Assembly: GCF_000364165.2 (NCBI RefSeq)
Contig: NZ_CP097810.1
Coordinates: forward strand, 620,001 to 684,000
DNA: 64,000 nt
Source: Clostridium sp. MD294
GTDB taxonomy: Bacteria; Bacillota; Clostridia; Lachnospirales; Anaerotignaceae
Direction of reading: 5' to 3'
Shown here: positions 45,474-55,124 of the stretch, in pieces
How the letters are laid out: each line of letters starts with the position of its first letter
Position numbering within the stretch: the stretch's first letter is position 1
Program-made: the position numbers and the translations under genes
The notes under the pieces: model-generated
What the model was told of the DNA's origin: nothing
What the model saw: the letters and a program-made list of their open reading frames with translations, nothing else
Database searches by the model: none

Positions 45474-46136
45474 ATGAACATTAAACTAAATCCGCTTGCT
45501 AAACAAATATCTACACTACACACTGCTCATTTTGCTTCATCAAAACAAACGGAAGGTAAAACTGCCTCAACTACAAATAGCGACCGTGTCACTTTTTCTT
45601 CAAAAGGACAAGAAGCTGCAAATAGCAATATTGAAACTTTAGCAGATAAAGTAGCAGCACAAATCGGCACTATAACAAAAGAGGATTTTATGGAACAAAT
45701 AAAACAATTACAAAGTAAAAATCAATTAAAAGTAGACCCCTATAGAACAGTTGACCCTGATGGTTCTATTGCTCGTAAAACCTATTTTGAAACTTATATA
45801 GGACAGTTAATAAAACAAGAAGATAGCATTAAAAATTACTATGCTGATGCCTACAATGAAGCGGTTTCTAGTACTATTGATAGCTTATCCTTTATTTCTG
45901 GCAAATATTTATGTAGTTGGTCAGATTATTTTGACCCAAGTATACCAGAAAAAGAAAGACAATGGACACATCATCAACTTTATGCTATGTTAACAGATAC
46001 TCATGTAGCATTAAATGACCCTTATGCTTTAGCTGCATCTGGTGGTGCGAAAACAGTAACACAAATGGACAAAATTGCAAAGCAAGCAGTAAAAAACAAA
46101 TTAGATATGCTTTTAAAAGAACATAGCAATTACTAA
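45474..46136 (+). CDS. unknown protein with FlgM-like N-terminal motif
   Basis: A 220-residue soluble protein without signal peptide or membrane segment. The N-terminus (about 30-50, SDRVTFSSKGQEAANS) recalls the disordered start of FlgM-type anti-sigma factors, but the rest is longer and helical (EDFMEQIKQLQSKNQL, TYFETYIGQLIKQEDSIKNYY, WTHHQLYAMLTDT), and I recognise no family. GAAAGGAGAGGG precedes the ATG. A sigma-28-like promoter upstream suggests membership of the motility regulon. Confidence 0.7.
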   Translation: MNIKLNPLAKQISTLHTAHFASSKQTEGKTASTTNSDRVTFSSKGQEAANSNIETLADKVAAQIGTITKEDFMEQIKQLQSKNQLKVDPYRTVDPDGSIARKTYFETYIGQLIKQEDSIKNYYADAYNEAVSSTIDSLSFISGKYLCSWSDYFDPSIPEKERQWTHHQLYAMLTDTHVALNDPYALAASGGAKTVTQMDKIAKQAVKNKLDMLLKEHSNY

Positions 46137-46147
46137 ATTTTAAAGAC

Positions 46148-46181
46148 TTAAAAAGATGCCGATTACTCGACATCTTTTATA
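46148..46181. terminator. terminator with GTAA tetraloop, shared by convergent genes
   Basis: Minus sense AAAAGATGTCGA GTAA TCGGCATCTTTT (12 pairs with one G-U). It contains the VanZ-like stop codon. It also follows the 45474 gene on the plus strand. Confidence 0.82.
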
Positions 46182-46636
46182 TATATTATTTTATGTAGTT
46201 TTTTTGTAATATAATATCCTAAACTAAAACCTATACAAGATAACAATATTTTATCTATATCAAAAAATCCAATTAAAAGTACTACTCTAATAAATGAAAT
46301 TACTGTAACAACTAAAAATATAAACAGCAAACTTTTTTTAAAATTTGCTTTACTATCTGCAAAAAAATATCCCATAGGAAGCCATAAAATAATATAAAAT
46401 ATAACATTTTGAAATAAATATTCATAATTTCCTACTTTTCTGCCAGTATTTAAACTATAATAAATAATATTTTTAAGAGGTACAAAATTAAACATTTCTA
46501 TACTATAAGTATTATGAAAACTATATATATTTTTTACAAATGAACCAGCATCTATAATAAACAATCGTATTAAAAAATAAAACATTGCTAAAAATACAAT
46601 ATAAACTATAAATGTCATTGTTTTAAATTTATTCAA
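46163..46636 (-). CDS. VanZ-like membrane protein
   Basis: A 157-residue protein with about four membrane helices (about 8-28, 75-95, 103-122, 126-144). The VanZ-like pattern is NFVPLKNI near residue 50, FQNVIFYIILWLPMGYF near 76-93, and the final ISFIRVVLLIGFFDIDKILLSCIGFSLGYYI region. VanZ itself gives low teicoplanin resistance, but most relatives have no known role. Stop codon inside a terminator hairpin. Confidence 0.8.
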   Translation of the reverse strand: MNKFKTMTFIVYIVFLAMFYFLIRLFIIDAGSFVKNIYSFHNTYSIEMFNFVPLKNIIYYSLNTGRKVGNYEYLFQNVIFYIILWLPMGYFFADSKANFKKSLLFIFLVVTVISFIRVVLLIGFFDIDKILLSCIGFSLGYYITKKLHKIIYIKDVE

Positions 46637-46806
46637 AAAATATCACACTCCTTTTTATTACATTATATCAAATTTTTATATTATTTTGGTTTTTCTACCA
46701 ATTTTTACTACTTTTATATTATACTACTATACAAAACAATAGTCAATATGTAAAATATTACAATAATATTGTAATATTTGTTGATATATTGTCTAAAGTA
46801 GAGCAC

Positions 46807-46839
46807 AAAAAAAGACGTCGATTACTCGACGTCTTTTTT
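46807..46839 (-). terminator. ptsI terminator with GTAA tetraloop
   Basis: Minus sense AAAAAGACGTCGA GTAA TCGACGTCTTTTT, a perfect 13-bp stem, directly after the ptsI stop. It has the same loop and closing pairs as the hairpin at 46148. Confidence 0.92.
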
Positions 46840-46843
46840 ACTA

Positions 46844-48544
46844 TTATTTATCTTTATTCATGAAGTTATTTATCAAATCCATTACTTCTGCTACTGTACT
46901 TTGAATACAAATTTCTTTTGCCAATTTTTGACATTCTTTGTAATTCAAATTACGAACATTATATCTTGTAGAAGCAATTTCTGTTGCTGTCATACTAAAT
47001 TCGTCTAATCCCATACCCAAAAGTACTGGTAATGCTTTTTCGTCACTTGCAAATTCACCGCACATACCTACCATTTTACCATATTTATGTCCAGACTCAA
47101 TTACTTTATTAATAGCACGCATTACTGCAGGGTGGAATGAATTATACATTTTAGCAATTTTCTGATTTCCTCTGTCAACAGCTAACAAATACTGTGTCAA
47201 GTCATTTGTACCAATACTGAAAAAGTCAACTTCTTTTGCCAAATCATCAGAACACATTACACTTGCAGGTGTTTCAATCATAATACCTGTTTGTATACTG
47301 TTGTTAAATGGTATAGAGTCCCTTCTCAGTTCTTGTTTACATTCTTCCAATATTTCATTTGCTGCTAAAAATTCTTCTACAGAAATAATCATTGGATACA
47401 TTATTCTGATGTCACCATAAGCACTTGCACGAAGCAATGCTCTCAGCTGTGTTTTAAATACATCTTTTAAATCCAATGAAATACGAATTGCTCTCCAACC
47501 CAAAAATGGATTTTCTTCTACATCAAATTTGTAATAAGAAAGTTCTTTGTCACCACCAATATCAAGTGTTCTGATGATAACAGGTTTTTTAAGTGTTTCA
47601 ACAGCAGCTTTATATGTTGTAAATTGTTCTTCTTCTGTTGGGAATTTTGTATTTTCCATATACAAAAATTCACTTCTAAACAAGCCAACGCCTTCTGCAC
47701 CTTTTGCAACAGCATTTTCAGCATCTGGAATATTACCAATGTTAGCAAACAATTCTACTGTTCTGCCATCTACTGTAGTAGCAGGCAAACCATTCATGCT
47801 TTCTAATTTTGCTTTCATTTCTTTATATTCTTCTGCTTTTTTGATGTACTCTTGTTTTGTTTTTTCATCTGGATTAATAATAATTTTTGCTCCTAGTGCA
47901 TCTAATATGATATAGTCGCTGTTTGTTACTTCGCTTCTAAATCCAGCCACATCAACAATTGCAGGAATTTCTCTATTTCTTGCCATAATAGCAACGTGGC
48001 TTGTTACACCGCCGCCTTCTGTAATAAATCCTCTTACAAATTTAAAATCCATATTTGCAGTATCAGATGGTGCTAAATCTTCTGCTACAACAATAGTTTC
48101 TTCATTAATGCCTTCAAATGGATTGCTTCTGATGCCTTTGAGATGACACATAATTCTTTTGCCAACATCTTTCATATCAGCAGCACGTTCTCTCAAATAT
48201 TCATCATCAAGATTTTCAAACATTTCAACAGTTGCGTCAATATATTCTTCTAAAGCTAACTGTGCATTTTTTAATTCACTATTGATTTTATCTACAGCAG
48301 AGTCATGAAGGTCAGGGTCACTGGCTACGTCCATATGTGCTGCAAATATTTCATTATCTTTTGCCAATATCTGCAAATCTGCTACAGTATCTTTTACTGC
48401 TTTTTCAAATTTTTTTACTTCGATTTCTTTTTCGCTATCACGTATTAATTTCTTATCTGCTTCCAAATTTTGCTGTACTACAAGGAATGCTTTCCCCATA
48501 ACAATACCTTTTGAAGCAGCTTTTGTCACAGAAATTGTTTTCAT
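46844..48544 (-). CDS. ptsI: PTS enzyme I (PEP-protein phosphotransferase)
   Basis: A 566-residue cytoplasmic enzyme that passes phosphate from PEP to HPr, serving all PTS sugars. The phosphohistidine is in GGGVTSHVAIMARNREIPA near residue 188. The PEP-binding barrel shows GVGLFRSEFLYM near 290, GWRAIRISLD, and GMCGEFASD with the catalytic Cys near 500. Length is normal. It follows ptsH with a strong hairpin between them and ends at a terminator. Confidence 0.96.
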   Translation of the reverse strand: MKTISVTKAASKGIVMGKAFLVVQQNLEADKKLIRDSEKEIEVKKFEKAVKDTVADLQILAKDNEIFAAHMDVASDPDLHDSAVDKINSELKNAQLALEEYIDATVEMFENLDDEYLRERAADMKDVGKRIMCHLKGIRSNPFEGINEETIVVAEDLAPSDTANMDFKFVRGFITEGGGVTSHVAIMARNREIPAIVDVAGFRSEVTNSDYIILDALGAKIIINPDEKTKQEYIKKAEEYKEMKAKLESMNGLPATTVDGRTVELFANIGNIPDAENAVAKGAEGVGLFRSEFLYMENTKFPTEEEQFTTYKAAVETLKKPVIIRTLDIGGDKELSYYKFDVEENPFLGWRAIRISLDLKDVFKTQLRALLRASAYGDIRIMYPMIISVEEFLAANEILEECKQELRRDSIPFNNSIQTGIMIETPASVMCSDDLAKEVDFFSIGTNDLTQYLLAVDRGNQKIAKMYNSFHPAVMRAINKVIESGHKYGKMVGMCGEFASDEKALPVLLGMGLDEFSMTATEIASTRYNVRNLNYKECQKLAKEICIQSTVAEVMDLINNFMNKDK

Positions 48545-48601
48545 TTATAAGCCTTCTCCTTTCTTTTGTGAGAACCACTTTTGAAACCTACGTATTAATT
48601 A

Positions 48602-48634
48602 CTACTAACTCATGAAAAATTCATGAGTTAGTAG
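48602..48634 (-). repeat. perfect 15-bp hairpin between ptsH and ptsI
   Basis: CTACTAACTCATGAA / TTCATGAGTTAGTAG with a 3-nt loop and no T-run. It could protect ptsH mRNA or act in processing to make more HPr than EI, rather than terminate. Confidence 0.75.
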
Positions 48635-48643
48635 CACATTTTA

Positions 48644-48904
48644 TCATTCTTTTAAATCAGCAATGTATTTTGCAATTTCTTCTACTGCTACTGCTTCATC
48701 AGCGCCATCAGCAACGATTTCCAATTCTGTGCCTTGTTTTGCTCCCAATGTCAAAACATTAATAATACTTGCAGCGTTTGCTTTCTTTTCACCATTGATA
48801 ATAGTTACTGTGCTCTGGTATTTTTTTACAAATGCTACCAAATTGGAAGCTGGACGAGCATGTAAACCTGTTTTGTTTGTTAATGTTACTTTTTTAGATA
48901 CCAT
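48644..48904 (-). CDS. ptsH: phosphocarrier protein HPr
   Basis: An 86-residue PTS carrier. The phosphorylated His15 lies in KTGLHARPASNLVAF. The regulatory serine site is at KANAASIINVLTLGAKQG, position 46, so HPr kinase control of catabolite repression is possible. Ribosome site GGAG before the ATG. It lies between mtlD and ptsI on the same strand. Confidence 0.95.
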   Translation of the reverse strand: MVSKKVTLTNKTGLHARPASNLVAFVKKYQSTVTIINGEKKANAASIINVLTLGAKQGTELEIVADGADEAVAVEEIAKYIADLKE

Positions 48905-49023
48905 AATTTTTTTCTCTCCTTCTCTTGTTAAAATTATTATTTTGTGTCTATGTTACACATATACATATTATACACCATTCTATATGATTTTGAAAAGAAA
49001 AAAGGGAAAGATTTCTATTTATT

Positions 49024-50172
49024 TTATAAATTTATAACATCTTGATAAGATTTCTCTATTTTATCTAATAAATCTTTGTCAGATATGCCAGAAATTTCTG
49101 CCATAGCTTCCTTTACACCCAATTTTGAAATCTTTTCTTGCAATTCTACACTTTGTTTATCTTCTTTATTATCATAGTGTAATGCTGCACCAATTCCTGT
49201 AATAATGTGGTCTACTGGAAGTCCATAACCAACTGCTGTCATAAGAGGTTTTACAAGTCTGTCTGTTTCACTTAGTTTTCTTAGTGGCTCTCTGCCTACT
49301 CTTGCTACATCATCTTTTAAATATGGATTTTTAAAACGTCCTATAATTTTGTCAATATATTTCATATGTGCTTCTGCATCAAAACCATGTTTTTTAATTA
49401 AACCATTTCCACTTTCTGTCATAGCAGCTTTTACTATGCTATATATTTTTTCGTCTGCAATACTTTCGTCTATTGTACTATATTTTTTTAAATATCCTAA
49501 ATAAGATGTAATACAATGACCTGTATTTAATGTAAACAATTTTCTTTCAATGTAAGCCATTAAATTATCTGCTAAATTCATACCTTTAATTTCTGGAATT
49601 TCTCCTTTAAAAGAAGCTTGTTCTACATTCCACTCATAGTAATTTTCTACTACAACATCAACAGGATTTTCGCTTCTTACAGGTGGTACAATTCTATCAA
49701 CAGAACAATCTGGGAAACCTACATATTTATCAGCATATGCTTTTGCAGCATCATCTAATTGACTATATACGTGTTCTTTTAACTGAGAACTTGCTTTAAT
49801 TGCGTTTTCACAAGCAATAATGTTTAAATAACTTTCAGAACCTGCTTGCTGTCTCATTGTAATACCTTTTGCAATAGTTGGTGCAATACGTGGTAATATT
49901 GTTAAACCAACTGCTGTTGTAATTATTTCTGCCTCTTTGATTTCATCTAAAACAGCATCTGTTGTAGAGTCTACACCAGAAATGTTTTCAATTTTCAAAT
50001 CAACACATTCTACGTCCATAATGTGAACAGTATATGTTTTATCTTCATTGATTTTATTTATCATATCTTTGTTTACATCTGCAAATACTACATGATAACC
50101 TGCCTGTGATAATAATGCACCAATAAAGCCCCTACCAATATTACCTGCACCAAACTGTATTGCTTTTTTCAT
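49024..50172 (-). CDS. mtlD: mannitol-1-phosphate 5-dehydrogenase MtlD
   Basis: About 382 residues from MKKAIQFGAGNIGRGFIG at 50172 (GAGGAGG about 8 nt upstream). The longer frame from 50205 includes the ribosome site and is rejected. It oxidises mannitol 1-phosphate to fructose 6-phosphate with NAD. The Rossmann GAGNIGRG is at residues 8-15. The family motif KLFTLNTGHCITSYLGY lies near 205, with the catalytic Lys region. It is downstream of mtlA, separated by a terminator-like hairpin. Confidence 0.95.
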   Translation of the reverse strand: MKKAIQFGAGNIGRGFIGALLSQAGYHVVFADVNKDMINKINEDKTYTVHIMDVECVDLKIENISGVDSTTDAVLDEIKEAEIITTAVGLTILPRIAPTIAKGITMRQQAGSESYLNIIACENAIKASSQLKEHVYSQLDDAAKAYADKYVGFPDCSVDRIVPPVRSENPVDVVVENYYEWNVEQASFKGEIPEIKGMNLADNLMAYIERKLFTLNTGHCITSYLGYLKKYSTIDESIADEKIYSIVKAAMTESGNGLIKKHGFDAEAHMKYIDKIIGRFKNPYLKDDVARVGREPLRKLSETDRLVKPLMTAVGYGLPVDHIITGIGAALHYDNKEDKQSVELQEKISKLGVKEAMAEISGISDKDLLDKIEKSYQDVINL

Positions 50173-50211
50173 ATGTGTTTCCTCCTCTTTTATATAATAT
50201 ATCATTTAAAA

Positions 50212-50239
50212 ATCCCACTTCCTCAAAAGAAAGTGGGAT
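50212..50239 (-). terminator. attenuating terminator between mtlA and mtlD
   Basis: Minus sense ATCCCACTT / AAGTGGGAT, 9-bp stem, then TTTTT. It lies in the 75-nt gap, so partial termination could reduce mtlD relative to mtlA. Confidence 0.75.
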
Positions 50240-50247
50240 AACTACAT

Positions 50248-52131
50248 TTATTGGAACATAGCCAAAACTTCTTCTGGACTTGTTACTGTTTTTAATTTTT
50301 CTAATTGTGCTTCTTCTTCTATAATACCGCCAATTTTTGCTAAAAGATCAAGATGTTCATCACCAATGCCTGCTATACCAAATACAAGATATGCTTTTTC
50401 CTCTCCAAAAGATACACCATCTGGATATTGCAGCATAACTATACCTGTTTTCTTTACTTCGCCCTTTGCTTCTGCTGTGCCGTGTGGTATTGCTACGCCA
50501 AGTCCCATATAAGTGCTAACTGTTCTTTCTCTTTCTTGCATTGCTGGAATATAGCTTTCATTTACATAGCCTAATTTATGTAACAATTCTCCTGCTGCTT
50601 GAATAGCTTCTTCTTTTGTTACACTAGACAAACCTGTTTTGATACCTTCTTTTATAATTACGTCTGATTTTGCTGGTGTTGCAGCTTCTGCTACTGGAGC
50701 AGGTTCTGGAGCTGATGCTACTGGAGCTGCTCCTCCGCCATTTGCTCTTTCTTCTAATGTTTTGTAAAGAGCATCTAAATTAGGGTCAGCTAAGAAGTTT
50801 CCTATTGTAATAATATGTGCTTGTGGTCCTGAAGCTTTTGCTCTTTCTTGTAATACTTCCTGACATACAACAATATCTGCATCAGCAGGTACGTTGTCAA
50901 CTGATGTATTGATAACTGTAATACCTAAATTTAAAGATTTAATTCTGTTTCTAAATTTTGTAGCACCCATAGCACTAGAACCCATACCAGCATCACAAGA
51001 AAATACAATTTTCTTTACTACAGCAGGAATAGCACCTGTATTGATTGGAGCAGAAGGTGCTGCTGTACCTTTTGCTTCTGCTTTCATATTTTGCATTTGA
51101 GATGTTGCTTCTTCCAAATTTTTTGCACCAGACATTTTAATAATAGGAGAAGCTACCAAGAAAGATACGACTGCTGCAATTAAAACGCCAAGTAATACTG
51201 TAATTTGTTCTCCTTTTGGTGCTACTGCCATAAAGGCAATAATAGAACCTGGAGAAGATGGACCTACTAAACCTGCACCCATCATAGAATAGAACAATAT
51301 TGCTACAACTGATGCACAGATAGGAGCAATCAATACAACTGGGTTCATGAGAACATATGGGAAATAGATTTCATGAATACCACCCAAGAAGTGAATAATG
51401 ATTGCACCAGGTGCAGAAGATTTTGTTGTTTTGTCTTTTGAGAATAACCAATATGCTAACAAAACACCTAAACCAGGTCCAGGATTTGCTTCAATCATAT
51501 ACATAATAGATTTTCCTGTTTCCAATGCCTGCTCTGTACCAATTGGTGTAAATATACCATGATTGATAGCATTGTTTAAGAACAATACTTTTGCAGGTTC
51601 AATAAATATACCAACCAAAGGAAGTAATTTATGGTCAATTAAGAAACCTACACCACCAGAAAGGAATGCTAATACACCTGCCATAACTGGACCAATTACA
51701 TAGTAACCAAATATTGCTAATATCATACCAATAATACCAACAGAAAAGTTATTTACAAGCATTTCAAATCCTGCTGGTATTTTTCCTTCTACTGCTTTAT
51801 CAAATTGTTTAATTATCAAACCAGCAAAAGGACCCATTAACATACCACCAATAAGCATTTTTGCATCTGTACCACATATAACACCGACAGTTGCAATTGC
51901 TGCCATAACAGCACCTCTGTCGCCTCCTACCATTCTACCGCCTTGATATGCTATCAATATAGGCAGCATATAGGTAAGCATAGGACCTTGTATACTTGCA
52001 AGTTGTTCATTAGGAAGCCAACCAGCTTCAATAAATAATGCAGTAATAAGACCCCAAGCAATGAAAGCACCAATGTTAGGCATAACCATTGCACTTAAAA
52101 ACTTACCAAATTTTTGGACTGCAGTTTTCAT
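50248..52131 (-). CDS. mtlA: mannitol-specific PTS enzyme IICBA
   Basis: A 627-residue three-domain permease. IIC occupies about residues 1-335, with GGIHEIYFPYVLMNP holding the conserved GGIHE near 258. IIB is about 370-465 (phosphocysteine in FSCDAGMGSSAMG). A Pro/Ala-rich linker (about 465-490) follows, then IIA at 490-627 (phosphohistidine in VAIPHGTAEAKG). It imports and phosphorylates mannitol to mannitol 1-phosphate. Many Firmicutes have IIA as a separate mtlF; here it is fused as in E. coli. It follows mtlR by 15 nt. Confidence 0.96.
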   Translation of the reverse strand: MKTAVQKFGKFLSAMVMPNIGAFIAWGLITALFIEAGWLPNEQLASIQGPMLTYMLPILIAYQGGRMVGGDRGAVMAAIATVGVICGTDAKMLIGGMLMGPFAGLIIKQFDKAVEGKIPAGFEMLVNNFSVGIIGMILAIFGYYVIGPVMAGVLAFLSGGVGFLIDHKLLPLVGIFIEPAKVLFLNNAINHGIFTPIGTEQALETGKSIMYMIEANPGPGLGVLLAYWLFSKDKTTKSSAPGAIIIHFLGGIHEIYFPYVLMNPVVLIAPICASVVAILFYSMMGAGLVGPSSPGSIIAFMAVAPKGEQITVLLGVLIAAVVSFLVASPIIKMSGAKNLEEATSQMQNMKAEAKGTAAPSAPINTGAIPAVVKKIVFSCDAGMGSSAMGATKFRNRIKSLNLGITVINTSVDNVPADADIVVCQEVLQERAKASGPQAHIITIGNFLADPNLDALYKTLEERANGGGAAPVASAPEPAPVAEAATPAKSDVIIKEGIKTGLSSVTKEEAIQAAGELLHKLGYVNESYIPAMQERERTVSTYMGLGVAIPHGTAEAKGEVKKTGIVMLQYPDGVSFGEEKAYLVFGIAGIGDEHLDLLAKIGGIIEEEAQLEKLKTVTSPEEVLAMFQ

Positions 52132-52146
52132 AATATCTCTCCTCTT

Positions 52147-54315
52147 TTATAATATTTTTTTAGGTTGATGCAATGTGTCAATACACTTTTGATAATACTG
52201 TCCTAAATACTGTTCTAATGTAATAACAAAAGCTTCTTGGTGAATACTATGTAAATAAGTAATCAATTTTTCATTTTCAATTAAAGCACTACTAATTGTA
52301 CTTATAACTTCCAAACAAACTTTTGTTCCATACTCAGGTGTCAGCATTACTACAGCACCTTTTACCCACCCTGTACCATCTTTTCGGCAGAAAGGTTTTC
52401 TCAAACCAATGTAACCAAAGCGACAATGATTGACTACATCTGTTTTACAATGAAAAAGCATGATTTCTAAACTAGAAATATAAGTTTCTGATTTCATTTC
52501 TCTGCTTTTTAGTGCCATTATAACTGCGTCTGCCATTTTTTTTTCTTTTGTAAACATTCTGCCTGCTAAAGGAATAATATCCCAAATATCAGCTATTTGC
52601 TGTATCACCAAAAACCGCAAATTATTTAATAATTGTATTATTTCTGTTCCTATATCTGTTATGTATATAATATCTTGTCTTGTTGCATATTTTGTGGTAT
52701 TTGTATATTTTACAGCTGTTGGCTTTTTTGCTTTTGTTTTTTGTACTTTTTTCATAATTTCTGTCAAAAGCAATTTGTCTTGCTCTGTTAATATAGGACT
52801 AACATGAGCATAAGTATAATTTACATCAAGCTCTACAGTAGAAACAATAAAATCAATTTCTTCTTCAGCAAGCTTTTTTGTATCAATATGTAATGCAGAT
52901 AAAATACAACAAATTTCTAAATTATGAAATTCTTTTGCTAAATTTGCTGCCAACATACGAGAAGTACCCATGCCTGTTGGGCAAACAACAGCAATACAAA
53001 ACTGTTTTTGTTTAGAACGCAATTTTTCTACTGCTGCACCAAAGTGCATAGCAATAAAAGCAATTTCTGTTTCTGGTATTTCTTTTACAGAAGTAAATTC
53101 TTTTAACAATACGCAGGCTTTTTCTGTTGCATCAAAAATGTCTTTATAGTTTTCTTTTATGATTTGTAATTGTGTATTTTTAATATACACATTCATAGAT
53201 AAACGGCTTATAGCAGGAAGAATATGCTGTACTAAGTCCTCATAAAGCTCTTCGTTCTCTTTTAACGAAAACCCCAATATCTGCTCTACAATTACAATCA
53301 TATTCTTTACAAGTTCTTTGACACTGCTTTTTTTGTCAAAAAGTAATGCATTATCATCTGAAAACCAAATTTTAGCACTCAATAAGTGCATTGTAATAAA
53401 TCCAATTTCATCAACAGGAATTTCTACATCTAGCTGCTCTGAAAGTCCTTGTGCAATTTCTTCTGCAACAGAACATTCTGGTGTGAGCAAAAGCTTTTGT
53501 AATTTTTGTTGTTCCATTTCTATTTTTTCTAAATTTTGTATTCTCTTTATTGCAAGAGAAATATGAACAACTAAACCAATATATGCACTATCTGTATATT
53601 TAATTTTCAGTTTCTGTTCTGTTTCACTTAAAAGCTGTTCTACTACTTTTACAATTTTTTCATCTAAGAAATGAAGCAGTTTATTGTGAGAATATATTTC
53701 TATTTTAGGAGTATCTTCGGCAGCTTGACACCCACTTAATAAACTGAGTATTTCTTTTTCTTCCATAAAATCATAAACTACATTTGCTATTGCCTGTCTA
53801 TAATTTTCTTCTGTTCCTTCCAGATAAATACCTAAGCCTTGTTTACGTATAATTTTGATTTGATAAGTAGAAAGCCATTTTCCTAATATATCTAAATCAT
53901 TACTGAGTGTTCCATCTGATATTTTAAACTTTGATGTAAAATAAAATGATTTTCTTGGTTCTTTTGAAGCAAGAAGTTCCCCTAAAAGAAATTTGCGTCT
54001 TTGTTCCTTAGAATATACCTTCTGTACAACTTCTACATCTAAAAGTTTTAATATCTTTTTTTGATTTTCAAGGCTTTCGTCTAATACTAGCCCTACTCCC
54101 GGTTTTCTGATGAACTTAAATTCATTTTCAGAAAGCCAGCGTTCAATTTCAGGCATTTCTCTTAATATAGTACGAGAACTTAATTTTAATTTTTCTGAAA
54201 TGGTTGAAATCGTAACAGGATTTGTTGCTGTAAATTTTGTTAAAATCTCAATGATGGCTTTTTGTCTTGCAGTCAAATTTGTTTTTTTATTTACATTTTC
54301 ATTTGATGGTGACAT
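52147..54315 (-). CDS. mtlR: MtlR-type PRD transcriptional activator
   Basis: About 722 residues. The start MSPSNENVNKK at 54315 is inferred: a longer frame reaches 54372, but a promoter at 54344-54372 overlaps it, so that start would not be transcribed. Domains: two N-terminal winged helices (about 15-190), PRD1 and PRD2 (about 205-435, conserved His in the VHISLA and MHLL/MHFGAA regions), a IIB-like gallitol-type domain (CPTGMGTSRMLA near 448), and a IIA-like domain (about 570-720). Phosphorylation by HPr and MtlA domains would adjust activation of mtlA-mtlD. It heads the operon. Confidence 0.9.
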   Translation of the reverse strand: MSPSNENVNKKTNLTARQKAIIEILTKFTATNPVTISTISEKLKLSSRTILREMPEIERWLSENEFKFIRKPGVGLVLDESLENQKKILKLLDVEVVQKVYSKEQRRKFLLGELLASKEPRKSFYFTSKFKISDGTLSNDLDILGKWLSTYQIKIIRKQGLGIYLEGTEENYRQAIANVVYDFMEEKEILSLLSGCQAAEDTPKIEIYSHNKLLHFLDEKIVKVVEQLLSETEQKLKIKYTDSAYIGLVVHISLAIKRIQNLEKIEMEQQKLQKLLLTPECSVAEEIAQGLSEQLDVEIPVDEIGFITMHLLSAKIWFSDDNALLFDKKSSVKELVKNMIVIVEQILGFSLKENEELYEDLVQHILPAISRLSMNVYIKNTQLQIIKENYKDIFDATEKACVLLKEFTSVKEIPETEIAFIAMHFGAAVEKLRSKQKQFCIAVVCPTGMGTSRMLAANLAKEFHNLEICCILSALHIDTKKLAEEEIDFIVSTVELDVNYTYAHVSPILTEQDKLLLTEIMKKVQKTKAKKPTAVKYTNTTKYATRQDIIYITDIGTEIIQLLNNLRFLVIQQIADIWDIIPLAGRMFTKEKKMADAVIMALKSREMKSETYISSLEIMLFHCKTDVVNHCRFGYIGLRKPFCRKDGTGWVKGAVVMLTPEYGTKVCLEVISTISSALIENEKLITYLHSIHQEAFVITLEQYLGQYYQKCIDTLHQPKKIL

Positions 54316-54343
54316 TTTTAAAAACCAACCTTTCGATGTTATT

Positions 54344-54372
54344 ATTATGCTATAAAATAAGCATACTTTCAA
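54344..54372 (-). promoter_or_regulatory. mtl operon promoter
   Basis: Minus sense TTGAAA (54367-54372), 17 bp, CATAAT (54344-54349). It would start transcription near 54337, which rules out the longest mtlR frame. Confidence 0.7.
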
Positions 54373-54707
54373 CTAATTCATATTCCATATTTGTCTAGAA
54401 TAATTAGTGACATTTTTAAAGAATGAAATCTTTTCATAAAAATTTAAAAGTATTTTTGTGAAAAAAATAATATGTTTTATAGGCATATACTTACTATTAT
54501 AATTTTATGTATACAAAAACAAACAATATTTAGCGAAACTGCATAACTTTATTACCAATATTTTGTATATTGTTTTAAATAATATTGATGACAAAATTGA
54601 AAGTGTATAAAAGACAATACTTTACAAAAACATACTGACAACTTTATATACTAAAAATCCAATTAATATTTTAAAAATGCTTTTTATTTGTTTATATCCA
54701 CAATAAA
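54373..54707. other. 335-bp AT-rich gap
   Basis: Very AT-rich spacer between the mtlR promoter and the TfoX-N gene. I see no ORF, terminator or known RNA element. Any MtlR binding site would be expected in its left part. Confidence 0.5.
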
Positions 54708-55022
54708 TTATTTTTTCTTTTTAGGGAAAGGTAATTCTTTCCATGTAGCTTCTACCAAATTTTTCAAAAAATTTTTGTCATCTAATTCACTTATAAATAA
54801 CATCATTTTTGCTCCTTCATAAGGCAGTTGTTCCTCAAAATCCTTACAAAGTTGTTTGCCTGCATTTGTAATTTTTATTAAAAAACGATTGTTATATACT
54901 CCTCCAAATACTTTACCTTTATAATAAAAAGCATATTCTCCAAACATTTTTTTATAAGAAATTTCTTCTAGTTCTGATAATTGTTCTGCTATAAATTTTA
55001 CATATTCTAATGATGACGCCAT
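54708..55022 (-). CDS. TfoX N-terminal domain protein
   Basis: A 104-residue protein of the TfoX/Sxy N-domain family (EISYKKMFGEYAFYYKGKVFGGVYNNRFLIKITN split over 20-55, and PYEGAKMMLF near 70). Full TfoX regulates competence in proteobacteria. Stand-alone N-domains like this are common in Firmicutes and have no defined role. GGAGGAATAAT precedes the ATG. Confidence 0.85.
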   Translation of the reverse strand: MASSLEYVKFIAEQLSELEEISYKKMFGEYAFYYKGKVFGGVYNNRFLIKITNAGKQLCKDFEEQLPYEGAKMMLFISELDDKNFLKNLVEATWKELPFPKKKK

Positions 55023-55049
55023 ATTATTCCTCCTATTCTTTCAAATACA

Positions 55050-55097
55050 AAAAAAGAAGTCATAAAACATATTATTATATGAAATGATTTCTTTTTT
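55050..55097 (-). terminator. proC terminator
   Basis: Minus sense AAAAAAGAAaTCAT / ATGACTTCTTTTTTT with a long AT loop, between proC and the TfoX-N gene. Confidence 0.72.
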
Positions 55098-55124
55098 CTG
55101 TAATGTGCAACTACTTTAAATTAA

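Noticed and set aside
54315..54372. Longer mtlR start at 54372
   Set aside because: A promoter overlaps it, and transcription would begin downstream.
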